Below are positions 1-7,001 of a stretch of 51,104 nucleotides of DNA, piece after piece. Every line of letters starts with the position of its first letter. Position 1 is the stretch's first letter. The position numbers and the translations under genes were made by a program. The notes beneath the pieces were generated by a model, which worked only from the letters and a program-made list of their open reading frames with translations, had not been told where the DNA came from and ran no database searches. Source of the DNA: SG8-41 sp035574195 (GTDB lineage Bacteria > Pseudomonadota > Gammaproteobacteria > Burkholderiales > SG8-41); the NCBI GenBank assembly GCA_035574195.1, contig DATLZE010000002.1, forward strand, positions 1 to 51,104. The letters are read 5' to 3'.

Positions 1-2
1 GG

Positions 3-506
3 CGGGTGACGGTGCGCGGGCGCTTCGTGCCCCGCCACGCGGTGTTCCTCGACAACCGCGTGCTGCGCGGCGTGGCGGGCTACCACGTGGTGATGCCGCT
101 CGCGATCGGCGGCGGGCCGCTCCACGTGCTGGTGAACCGCGGCTGGGTCGCGGCCGGCCCTGACCGCAGCCGCCTGCCCGAGGTGCGCACCCCGGAGGGT
201 CCAGTCGAGCTGACCGGGCTTGCGCTCGTGCCCGGCGGGCGCTTCCTGGAGCTTTCGAGCCGCGTGATCGAGGGGCCGGTGTGGCAGAACCTGACGATCG
301 AGCGCTACCGCGAGGCGGTGCCGATTCCCGTGCAGCCGGTGATGATCCAGCAGGAGAGCGACCTCGAGGACGGGCTGGTGCGCGAGTGGAGCCCGCCGGA
401 TCTGGGCGTCGAGCGGCACTACGGCTACGCTTTCCAATGGCTCGCGATCGCGGCGACGATCCTCGCGCTCTACCTGGTGACGCATGTCCGGAGAAGCGCC
501 CACTGA
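3..506 (+). CDS. SURF1 family cytochrome oxidase biogenesis protein, 5'-truncated by window edge
   Basis: SURF1 (Shy1) is an inner-membrane factor that helps insert heme a into subunit I of aa3-type cytochrome c oxidase. The frame is open to the window edge, so the N-terminal membrane segment lies upstream; the GTG at 6 is internal. Visible are the family's periplasmic core (LDNRVLRGVAGYHVVMPL, then VLVNRGWV) and the C-terminal signature RHYGYAFQWLAIAATILALY, which is the second membrane helix. It is followed at once by the thioredoxin-fold gene, then ctaB and sco, the usual oxidase assembly neighbourhood. Family assignment is firm; the full length is unknown. Confidence 0.92.
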   Translation, partial: RVTVRGRFVPRHAVFLDNRVLRGVAGYHVVMPLAIGGGPLHVLVNRGWVAAGPDRSRLPEVRTPEGPVELTGLALVPGGRFLELSSRVIEGPVWQNLTIERYREAVPIPVQPVMIQQESDLEDGLVREWSPPDLGVERHYGYAFQWLAIAATILALYLVTHVRRSAH

Positions 507-1167
507 ACGGGCGAAAATGCACGACTGCCGCGCTCGAGATCCGCTGCCGGCAGGAGGGGACGGGATTCGTGGCGCAAACGAGCCCTCGCCCACTGGCACG
601 AGAGCCGGCGGCAGAAGCCTGGCGCCGCTGTGGGCGATGATCGCGCTCGTCCTCGCGCCGGTGGCTGCCTCCTACTATTTCTACTATTTCCGGCCCTCCG
701 AGCGCACGGCGAATTACGGCGAGCTGATCGGACCGCACCCGCTGCCCGAAGCGAAGCTCGCGCTCGCCGACGGCACGCCGTTCGAGCTCTCGCGGCTCAG
801 GGGCAAGTGGGTGCTGGTCACCGTGGACTCGGGCCGCTGCGATGCGCACTGCGAGAAGAAGCTGCTCTACATGCGGCAGCTACGCCTCACGCAGGGCAAG
901 GACCAGGAGCGGGTGGAGCGCGCGTGGCTGATCAGCGACGAGACGGCGCCCGCTGCCGAGCTGCTCGCTCGTTACGCGGGCACTTGGCCGATCCGCGCTG
1001 CCGGCGCCCCGCTGCTCGGGCTGTTTCCGGCGCGGGAAGCGGCGGCCGACCACATCTACGTAATCGATCCCCTCGGCAACCTGATGCTGCGCTTTCCCCG
1101 CGACCCCGATCCCGGCCGCATGGTGAAGGACCTCGCGCGGCTGCTCAAGATCTCGCGCGTCGGCTGA
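484..1167 (+). CDS. Membrane-anchored thioredoxin-fold protein of the cytochrome oxidase cluster
   Basis: This type of protein commonly sits between surf1 and the heme synthase genes in betaproteobacteria; its role is undefined, presumably in oxidase assembly. One membrane helix is seen (MIALVLAPVAASYYFYYF), then a periplasmic domain with thioredoxin/SCO-like features: GTPFELSRLRGKWVLVTVDSG, a cysteine pair in SGRCDAHCEKK resembling the SCO CxxxC copper motif, and the late strand YVIDPLGNLMLRFP. The start is uncertain: 484 overlaps surf1 by 23 bases, 517 is an alternative, and everything before the helix (about residue 50) is low in recognisable content. Heme A synthase (ctaA/cox15), which normally follows, is missing here. 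Confidence 0.75.
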   Translation: MSGEAPTERAKMHDCRARDPLPAGGDGIRGANEPSPTGTRAGGRSLAPLWAMIALVLAPVAASYYFYYFRPSERTANYGELIGPHPLPEAKLALADGTPFELSRLRGKWVLVTVDSGRCDAHCEKKLLYMRQLRLTQGKDQERVERAWLISDETAPAAELLARYAGTWPIRAAGAPLLGLFPAREAAADHIYVIDPLGNLMLRFPRDPDPGRMVKDLARLLKISRVG

Positions 1168-1236
1168 GCCGCGGCGCTTTCACCGCCCGCGCCAGCGATG
1201 CTACACTTCGATTTCTTTCGAAGCCCCTCGCCCCGA

Positions 1237-2136
1237 ATGTCCTCGATCCTCGCCGGCCGGCCGCTCGCCTCGCGCGCGGCCCAGTTCTACCAGCTCACCA
1301 AGCCGCGCGTGGTCTCGTTGATCGTGTTCACCGCGGTGATCGGCATGTTCCTCGCCACCCCCGGCATGGTGCCGCTGCAGGCACTGCTCGCCGGCACCCT
1401 CGGCATCGCGCTCACCGCCGGGGCCGCCGCCGCCGTCAACTGCCTGGTCGAGCAGAGGATTGACGCGCTGATGGCGCGCACCAGCCGGCGGCCGCTGCCG
1501 CGCGGTCTGGTGACCGCGCGCGAGACGCTCGTCTTCGCCGGGGTAGTCGGCGGGATCGGGCTCGCCGTGCTCTACCACTTCGTGAACGCGCTCACCATGT
1601 GGCTGACGCTCGCCACCTTCGTCGGCTACGCCATCGTCTACACCGTGCTGCTCAAGCCGATGACGCCGCAGAACATCGTGATCGGCGGTGCCTCGGGCGC
1701 GATGCCCCCGGTGCTCGGATGGGCCGCGGTCACCGGAGAGATCGCGCCGCAGGCGTTGTTGCTCTTCCTCATCATCTTCGCCTGGACCCCCCCGCACTTC
1801 TGGACGCTCGCCCTCTACCGCCGGCACGAGTACGCCCGCGCCAGGGTGCCGATGCTGCCGGTCACCCACGGCGAGCGCTTCACGCGCCTGCAGGTGCTGC
1901 TCTACACGGTGATCCTCAGCGCGGTGACGCTGCTGCCGTTCGCAACGCGCATGAGCGGTGCGATCTACCTCGCCGCGGCGCTCGCGCTCGACGCAGTGTT
2001 CCTGTGCTACGCCGCGCGCCTGTGCGTCGCCTACAGCGACCGCTTGGCGCAGCGCGCCTTCCGCTTCTCGATCACCTACCTCGCAGCGCTGTTCGCGGCG
2101 TTGCTCGTGGACCACTATTACCGCGTGCCGCTGTAG
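1237..2136 (+). CDS. ctaB: Protoheme IX farnesyltransferase (heme O synthase)
   Basis: An integral-membrane UbiA-family prenyltransferase that adds a farnesyl group to heme B to make heme O, the precursor of heme A. The sequence shows QLTKPRVVSLIVFTAVIG near the start, the aspartate-containing motif around NCLVEQRIDALMARTSRRPL (the active-site region; other members have D in place of some E/Q), PLPRGLV, the second conserved region WTPPHFWTLALYRRHEYARA, and about nine hydrophobic segments. The ATG at 1237 places LTKPRV at residue 20, as in most family members; an in-frame ATG at 1198 would add 13 residues. It lies 20 bases before sco. With no ctaA alongside, heme A formation must depend on a gene elsewhere. 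Confidence 0.95.
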   Translation: MSSILAGRPLASRAAQFYQLTKPRVVSLIVFTAVIGMFLATPGMVPLQALLAGTLGIALTAGAAAAVNCLVEQRIDALMARTSRRPLPRGLVTARETLVFAGVVGGIGLAVLYHFVNALTMWLTLATFVGYAIVYTVLLKPMTPQNIVIGGASGAMPPVLGWAAVTGEIAPQALLLFLIIFAWTPPHFWTLALYRRHEYARARVPMLPVTHGERFTRLQVLLYTVILSAVTLLPFATRMSGAIYLAAALALDAVFLCYAARLCVAYSDRLAQRAFRFSITYLAALFAALLVDHYYRVPL

Positions 2137-2155
2137 GTGCGGCGGCCCCGCGGTG

Positions 2156-2761
2156 GTGCCGGCCTTGAAACGCTTTCTCTTCTCGTCGGCGCTCGGCGTG
2201 CTCCTGGCGGGGCTGCTCGCCGGCTGCGAGGGGCCGCGAAGCACGCCGAAATTCGCGCTGACCGATGTCACCGGCGCCTCCTTCGGCGGGCAGTTGAGCC
2301 TCACCGACCACCACGGACAGGCACGCACGCTCGCCGATTTCCGCGGCAAGGTGGTGGCGGTGTTCTTCGGCTTCACGCACTGCCCGGACGCCTGCCCCAC
2401 GACACTCGCGGAATTGGCACAGGTGGTGAAGGCGCTCGGTCCCGGCGGCGAGAAGGTGCAGGTGCTGTTCGTCACGGTGGATCCGGAGCGCGATACTCCG
2501 GAGGTGCTGCGCCGCTACGTGACCGCGTTTCACCCCTCATTCCTCGGCCTCTACGGCGATGCGCAGGCTACCGCACGCGCGGCGAAAGAGTTCAAGGTGT
2601 TCTACCAGAAGCAGCCGTTGAAGGAGGGTGGCTACAGCGTGGATCACACCGCTGCGACCTATATCCTCGACCGCGAAGGGCGGCTGCGCCTGTTCGCCTC
2701 GCACGGGACAGGGGCGCAGGCCCTGCTGCACGACATCCGGCTGTTGCTCGGCGGCGCGTGA
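2156..2761 (+). CDS. SCO1/SenC family copper chaperone lipoprotein
   Basis: SCO proteins deliver copper to the CuA site of cytochrome oxidase subunit II or reduce its cysteines, on the periplasmic face. A hydrophobic leader ending in a lipobox (LLAGLLAGC) suggests lipid anchoring. The copper-binding cysteines are in FGFTHCPDACPTTL and the ligand histidine is in SVDHTAATYILD, so all three metal ligands are present. The frame has no ATG near the leader; GTG at 2156 or TTG at 2165 must serve. This is the last gene of the oxidase cluster; in related genomes rpoH often follows, whereas here about 9 kb of accessory genes intervene. Confidence 0.93.
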   Translation: MPALKRFLFSSALGVLLAGLLAGCEGPRSTPKFALTDVTGASFGGQLSLTDHHGQARTLADFRGKVVAVFFGFTHCPDACPTTLAELAQVVKALGPGGEKVQVLFVTVDPERDTPEVLRRYVTAFHPSFLGLYGDAQATARAAKEFKVFYQKQPLKEGGYSVDHTAATYILDREGRLRLFASHGTGAQALLHDIRLLLGGA

Positions 2762-2927
2762 GCTGCTTTCTTCGGGCCTGATAAAGCGGTGGGAGCCGCG
2801 TCCTGCCCGGCAACCGGCGTGCCGCCGGCTGGCCGATAAGGGGCCGGCATGGATCCATCGGAGCAAGCCGTCCCGGTCGTGGCGCCGGTTCGCGGCGCGC
2901 GCCGCGAGCCCGCATCACGACCCGACC
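2762..2927. other. Intergenic spacer after sco, no recognisable gene
   Basis: First part of a roughly 410-base stretch (2762-3172) without a confidently called gene. No tRNA, repeat copy or intrinsic terminator with a T-run was seen. It marks the left boundary of the accessory block between sco and rpoH. The second part of the stretch may hold a small membrane ORF, listed separately. Confidence 0.4.
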
Positions 2928-3176
2928 ATGGAGTGGCTGACCGCGGAACGGATTCTCGCCGCCCTGGTTGCGCTCTGTGCGGCGTTCATCGTCGCAGGGG
3001 TAGTTAGGCTGCTGCGCCGGGAGCGGGCGGGGCGAAGCGCCAACGGGGGTCAGGACAAACGCCCCGCTGGAGGTCGTTGCGGCTGGACTGCCTGTCCCGC
3101 ATATCCGGTGTATTCTTCCGGCGCCATTCATCCTCATGGAGAACTTGCCGTAATGCGACGGATGGCTCATCGATGA
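2928..3176 (+). CDS. Possible small single-pass membrane protein
   Basis: An 82-codon frame starting MEWLTAERILAALVALCAAF has one convincing hydrophobic helix (about residues 8-28) followed by basic residues (LLRRERAGR), a stop-transfer pattern. Its TGA overlaps the ATG of the next gene as ATGA (3173-3176), which would allow translational coupling. The C-terminal half (Gly/Pro/Tyr-rich) looks like unselected sequence, and no Shine-Dalgarno is obvious. I do not recognise a family. It could be chance. Confidence 0.3.
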   Translation: MEWLTAERILAALVALCAAFIVAGVVRLLRRERAGRSANGGQDKRPAGGRCGWTACPAYPVYSSGAIHPHGELAVMRRMAHR

Positions 3177-3793
3177 CCGGTTTGCTTTGGATCTATCTGG
3201 CGGCATGGATGGTCGCCTGTCTGGCCGCCATTGCCGTCTTCTGGCGTCGCCGCCGGGCGTTCGCCGTCAGCCACGCAACCTACTGGCGCTTCCTCTTCGT
3301 TCCCTGGAAGGTCATCACGTTCGCTATCGCCGCGCTCGGCATCACGCTGATCGCCCCCTACACCGGGGATCCCACCTGGGACCACTTCGACGCGGCGTTC
3401 ATGTCGGTGCTGACCTATCTCACCGCGCCGTGGGCCGTGGGTGCGATTTATCTGTCGCTGCGTGGCCGGCTGCCGGCGTTTCAGGCGTACGCCGCCGCCT
3501 GCGCCTGGCTCTTTTCGGCGAGCTGGTCCTACGACCTCTATCTGCTGCTGCGCGACGGCCACTATCCCGGCACCTGGCTGCCCAACCTCTTCGCCTCGTC
3601 GGTGCTCTACGTGGCCGCCGGCCTGCTCTGGAATCTCGACTGGCGGGCCGGCAAAGGCGTGGTCTTCGCCTTTACCGAGCCGGGATGGCCGGCGCCACCC
3701 GAGGCGGGAGCGTTCCGGAGAATCGTGTGGTACGCCCTGCCGTTCATGATCATCGCGGCGGTCGCCATTCTCTCTTTCGTGTGGCCCTCTTGA
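3173..3793 (+). CDS. Multi-pass membrane protein of unknown function
   Basis: 206 residues with about five or six hydrophobic segments: near residues 3-22 (LLWIYLAAWMVACLAAIAVF), 45-62, 77-97, 105-122, 137-152 and a final helix at 183-203 (IVWYALPFMIIAAVAILSFV). It has the aromatic-rich loops typical of inner-membrane proteins (TYWRFLFVPWKV, SASWSYDLYLLLRDGHYPGTW). I do not recognise the family. It opens the accessory block and is separated by 124 bases from the ECF sigma gene, so co-transcription is possible but not shown. Confidence 0.7.
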   Translation: MTGLLWIYLAAWMVACLAAIAVFWRRRRAFAVSHATYWRFLFVPWKVITFAIAALGITLIAPYTGDPTWDHFDAAFMSVLTYLTAPWAVGAIYLSLRGRLPAFQAYAAACAWLFSASWSYDLYLLLRDGHYPGTWLPNLFASSVLYVAAGLLWNLDWRAGKGVVFAFTEPGWPAPPEAGAFRRIVWYALPFMIIAAVAILSFVWPS

Positions 3794-3917
3794 TGGAGCC
3801 AATGGCAGTTGCTGGCGTTCCTGGTCGCCTCTGGATGTCAAGGCCACGGAATGGAACGAAGGCGGGCTCCGCATGAGTTAGAATCCCGCGCTCCAACGAG
3901 AACCGGGCGACCGGCCG

Positions 3918-4487
3918 ATGGCAGACGACCAGGGCGCGCTCGAAAAAATCAGGCGCGGCGGAAAGCAGAGGGAGGCGGGCGTGGCGCAGCTCTACCGCGC
4001 CTACGCGCGGCGCTTTCTCGCCTATTTCCTGAAGCACCGCGTGCCGCGGGCGCACGCCGAGGACTTGGTGCAGGATGTGTTCGTCAGCATCGTTCGCCAT
4101 GCCGATACGTTCCGGGGCGAGACGCGCATTGACGCCTGGATGTGGGCGATCGCGCGCAACGCGCTGATTGACCACTTCCGGCGCGCGCGGCCCGAGGACC
4201 CGCTCGACGAGGACGACCTTGTCCGGCTCGCCGAGGCGCAGGCAAACCCGCCGCGCGAGGCGGGCGCAGGGCTGGAGGACTGTGTGCGCCGAGCCTATGC
4301 GGCATTCGCCGAGCGCTACGCCGACCGCGCCGAGATCCTCGCGCGGGTCGCCTTCGAGGGCTGGGGTATCGGGGACGTCGCGGCGGTGCTGAAACGCACT
4401 CCGGCGGCGACGCGGGAGTATCTTTCCCAGTGCCGCAAGAAGTTGAGGGACTTCTTGGAACCGTGCCGGGAATACCTGAGAAACTGA
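3918..4487 (+). CDS. ECF-type sigma-70 family RNA polymerase sigma factor
   Basis: A 189-residue alternative sigma factor. Region 2 is clear: YARRFLAYFLKH, the region 2.2 core EDLVQDVFVSIVRHA, then TFRGETRIDAWMWAIARNAL and IDHFRRARPED. Region 4 is a helix-turn-helix near the C-terminus (GWGIGDVAAVLKRTPAATRE followed by YLSQCRKKLRDF). There is no region 1 or 3, as in ECF factors. The gene is followed 24 bases later by a one-pass membrane protein in the position of an anti-sigma factor. A GGAAC box at 3853-3857 lies upstream, reminiscent of ECF -35 elements, but no convincing partner -10 was established. Its likely regulon is the downstream protease/caspase genes; this is inferred from position only. 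Confidence 0.88.
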   Translation: MADDQGALEKIRRGGKQREAGVAQLYRAYARRFLAYFLKHRVPRAHAEDLVQDVFVSIVRHADTFRGETRIDAWMWAIARNALIDHFRRARPEDPLDEDDLVRLAEAQANPPREAGAGLEDCVRRAYAAFAERYADRAEILARVAFEGWGIGDVAAVLKRTPAATREYLSQCRKKLRDFLEPCREYLRN

Positions 4488-4511
4488 CCCTTCCGGCGTC
4501 AAGGCGTCTAC

Positions 4512-5075
4512 ATGGCTGATCGAGACGACCAGGACTGGATAGATACGTTGGCCGGGAAGACCCCCGCCGGTGCCGATCCCGCTACCGCGAGGGAAGCGCA
4601 GGCGCTCCGGCGCGCCATGCTGGAGCAGCGCCGCTGCGAAAGCGCGCCGGATTTCGACGCGGACGCCGGCCTGCAGCGGCTGCTCTTCCGCCTGCGGCAG
4701 GAGCGGTTGGACGGCGGGCAGGCGCGGCCCGCGCGCCGCTATGCAGCCTTCGCGCTGGCTGCGACGGTGGTGCTCGCGGCGGGCGTGCTATTGCTGATGC
4801 CGAAGCCGGTGGAGAAGGAGCGGCCAGTGTTCCGCGGCGTCGAGCGCGCGCAGACGCTCTTCGCTGACGACCCCGCCAAGGCGGTCGAGGGCCTCGTGCG
4901 CGATCTCGAGGAGCTGGGACTCAAACCGCAGGTAACGCGGCGGGAGGACGCCACGCTGGTCGAGGCGCCGTGGCCGGAGCAGACCGACGAGCGGCACCGC
5001 GCGCTGCTGGAACGCCACTACCTCCGCCCGCCCGAGGGCAGGACGCTCCACGTCGAGGTGCGCAGGCGGCCGTAG
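4512..5075 (+). CDS. Single-pass membrane protein, candidate anti-sigma factor
   Basis: 187 residues: a charged cytoplasmic N-terminus of about 75 residues (starts MADRDDQDWIDTLAGKTP), one membrane helix (AAFALAATVVLAAGVLLLM, about 77-95), then a periplasmic domain of about 90 residues rich in charged helices (FADDPAKAVEGLVRDLEELG). The topology and its place 24 bases behind the ECF sigma gene are what one expects of an anti-sigma factor. However, the zinc-binding HxxxCxxC motif of ZAS-type anti-sigma factors is absent, so the assignment rests on position and topology. It is the last intact gene before the broken signalling gene. Confidence 0.65.
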   Translation: MADRDDQDWIDTLAGKTPAGADPATAREAQALRRAMLEQRRCESAPDFDADAGLQRLLFRLRQERLDGGQARPARRYAAFALAATVVLAAGVLLLMPKPVEKERPVFRGVERAQTLFADDPAKAVEGLVRDLEELGLKPQVTRREDATLVEAPWPEQTDERHRALLERHYLRPPEGRTLHVEVRRRP

Positions 5076-5215
5076 GGCTATATCGATGGCGTCGACCCGT
5101 GCCGTCGTGTTGATAATGACGCTGTGGTGGACGGGTATCAGCGCAGGACACCACGGCGCTTGACGCCGTTCGCGCTGCCTTCAACGGGGGATAGAACGCG
5201 GGGGCGGCCGCAACC

Positions 5216-6385
5216 CTCGAGAAGCTGTTGCGTGATCCCCGTTCACTCAATCCCGTGGACCGCCACGAGGCCCGCCGGCTCCTGGGGCGGGCCCTGACGC
5301 GGCTCGCCCGGTATCCGGAGGCGATTGCGGCGCCGGGAGAGGCGGCATCGCAGCCGCAGACCATGCCTGCCCACTTCCGCCAGCACGAAGCTGCGCATCC
5401 AGCGCGGGATCCAGTATCCGAGAACCGGCAGCAGGAGCGGGGGCCAGTATTCGTTGGCCGCGTCGACCGCGAATCGCTCGAACTCCGCGGAGCCGATGCC
5501 TTCCTTCGAGAACAACGAGAGCGCGCCCAGACCGAGCCGCAAACCGGCCGCCAGCACTAAGGCGCACAGGAGGAGCCACAAATACAGGCGCGTGGCCATG
5601 CCGCTTCGCTGCTCGACCGGCTGCTTGCGATGGCCGACCTCGATCCCAGCCTGCGCTCCGAGGCGCTGAGCCTGTCCGGCCGTCTGGCGAAGGACCGCTG
5701 GGCTTGATCGAGGACCCGGGCGCGCGGGAGCGCGCGGCATTGCAGTCGTACGAGCGCTACCTGCGGGCTTACGCGCTTTCGCACGATTTCTTCCTTGGCG
5801 TCGATGCGGCGACCATGAGCGCGCTGGCGGGCCGCACGCGGGAGGGACGCGCGCTGGCGCGGGAAGTGCTCGATTGTTGCCGCAAGCGCGGCCCCGACGC
5901 ACCGGAGATCACTGGCTGTGCGCCACGCTGGGCGAGTTGTCGGTTCTGCTCGGCGAACGCGATGAATCCTTGGGTGGTATGCCAGGGCGTACGAGATGGC
6001 CGGCAGCGCTACGGCGACCTCGCCAGTGTGCGGCGTCAGCGCAAGCTGCTCTCCGACGGCCTGCCCCGCTGGCGGCCGAAGCGCTTTGCGTGCTGCGCAT
6101 GCCGCGGTTCGCTTTTTTCGCGGGGCACATGCTCGACCGTCCCGAACGGCCGCTGGAGCGGTTCCCGGCGCGGCTGGTGCCCGCCGTCGATCGGGAAAAC
6201 GGCCGGCGCGCATCGAGCCGGTCACGGCGCCAGGCAGCGTCTATGCGAGCGAGCAGACCGCGGCGCTGTTGTCTGCCGGCGGCCACCGGGATTTCGCATG
6301 CGATTACCTCGGGCAGATGGCGCTGGCCAAGGGCTACGGCCGCGCCGCGCTCTATCGCCTGCGGCGCGCGCGCGAGGACGAGTAG
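5216..6385 (+). pseudogene. Broken TPR / TRAFs-binding-domain (DUF4071-like) signalling gene
   Basis: Coherent protein fragments occur in order but in different frames. A TPR-like piece is at about 5220-5340 (RHEARRLLGRALTRLARYPE). After an unrelated segment, 5600-5705 reads AASLLDRLLAMADLDPSLRS and ends LAKDRWA plus a TGA. The next piece, from about 5704, is in another frame (SYERYLRAYALSHDFFLGVD, ATMSALAGRTREGRALAREV). It continues near 5898 as DHWLCATLGELSVLLGERDE, then near 6100 as FAFFAGHMLDRPERPLERFP, and ends at about 6225-6385 with VYASEQTAALL and YLGQMALAKGYGRAALYRLR. The pieces resemble bacterial TRAFs-binding (DUF4071-like) proteins with a cyclase-like tail. At least three frame breaks and missing middle segments mean no functional product. 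Family recall is from memory; the brokenness is directly visible. Confidence 0.6.
5243..5599 (-). CDS. Possible small two-helix membrane protein inside the broken gene
   Basis: On the opposite strand a frame starting MATRLYLWLLLCALVLAAGL shows a strong hydrophobic helix, a linker (SKEGIGSAEFERFAVDAANE) and a second helix (YWPPLLLPVLGYWIPRWM), a plausible real membrane protein for about the first 75 residues. The remainder overlaps, in antisense, the TPR remnant and looks like unselected sequence (RLRCRLSRRRNRLRIP), so the 3' end is probably lost or fused to foreign sequence. I do not recognise a family. It may be the piece that interrupted the signalling gene. Confidence 0.35.
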   Translation of the reverse strand: MATRLYLWLLLCALVLAAGLRLGLGALSLFSKEGIGSAEFERFAVDAANEYWPPLLLPVLGYWIPRWMRSFVLAEVGRHGLRLRCRLSRRRNRLRIPGEPRQGPPQEPAGLVAVHGIE

Positions 6386-6518
6386 CAGCTGGCGCGGGCG
6401 CTGCCGTGAATTATTTCTCGCTTCTCGCCCATCCCTGACAGGAGGCGGCCCGAGGCGTCTTTGCCGCCGGACGCCCGGCAATTCCGCGGGGCGTCGGCAG
6501 GGAGGGAGGCAGGGGTCA

Positions 6519-6913
6519 TGAATACGATGCGCAATCTGGCGATGGCGATGGCGTTGGGTACCGCGTGGCTCGGCAACGCGTGGGCGCATGATGGCGGCGA
6601 CCGCAGCGGGCCGAACGTTGTCGCGGGCAGCGTGTCGAGTAATTCCGCTGGCGAATCTGCCGCTCTGTCTTGCGTACTGGAGCAGTACCTGCGCCAGTCA
6701 GGGACGACCGGCGGGGGGCAGGCAACCTTGCCGGCCCGGTCTGGGCCCAGGGAGCCGGAGGCGCGTGCGCAGGCATCGCGTCAAGGGCCGAACATTGTGG
6801 GCGAGGCGGACAGCGGCATGGACCGTTCGGCGCCGGGCGGATCCGCGCACCGCGGGCTCGGCGGTGCCAGTTCATCTTCTGCGCGGCCATGCCGGGGCTG
6901 CGTGGAGATCTGA
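6519..6913 (+). CDS. Small secreted protein, probably frameshifted near its end
   Basis: The start is well supported: a purine-rich site (gggaggcagggg) precedes the ATG, and MNTMRNLAMAMALGTAWLGN followed by AWA is a good signal peptide. The mature part (131 codons in all) is low in structure, rich in Gly, Ser and Arg (GPNVVAGSVSSNSAGESAAL). Beyond about 6860 other frames carry more protein-like text (DLNGLKPGAIGLTL in one, SGDRRVYRIGDDLR in another, up to about 6990), suggesting that the original gene was longer and has suffered frameshifts. No family is recognised. It lies 88 bases before the protease gene, on the same strand. Confidence 0.45.
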
Positions 6914-7001
6914 ACGGCCTGAAGCCGGGCGCGATCGGCCTGACACTCCGGCGACCGGCGCGTCTACCGGATCGGCGACGACCTGAGAGGAGAACGCGGA
7001 A

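Noticed and set aside
3879..3884. TAGAAT as -10 of the ECF sigma gene
   Set aside because: The hexamer 17 bases upstream (ACGAAG) is not a -35, and the GGAAC box upstream does not pair with it as an ECF promoter should.
4512..5075. Zinc-binding anti-sigma (ZAS) domain in the protein after the ECF sigma factor
   Set aside because: The HxxxCxxC motif is absent; only topology and position support an anti-sigma role.
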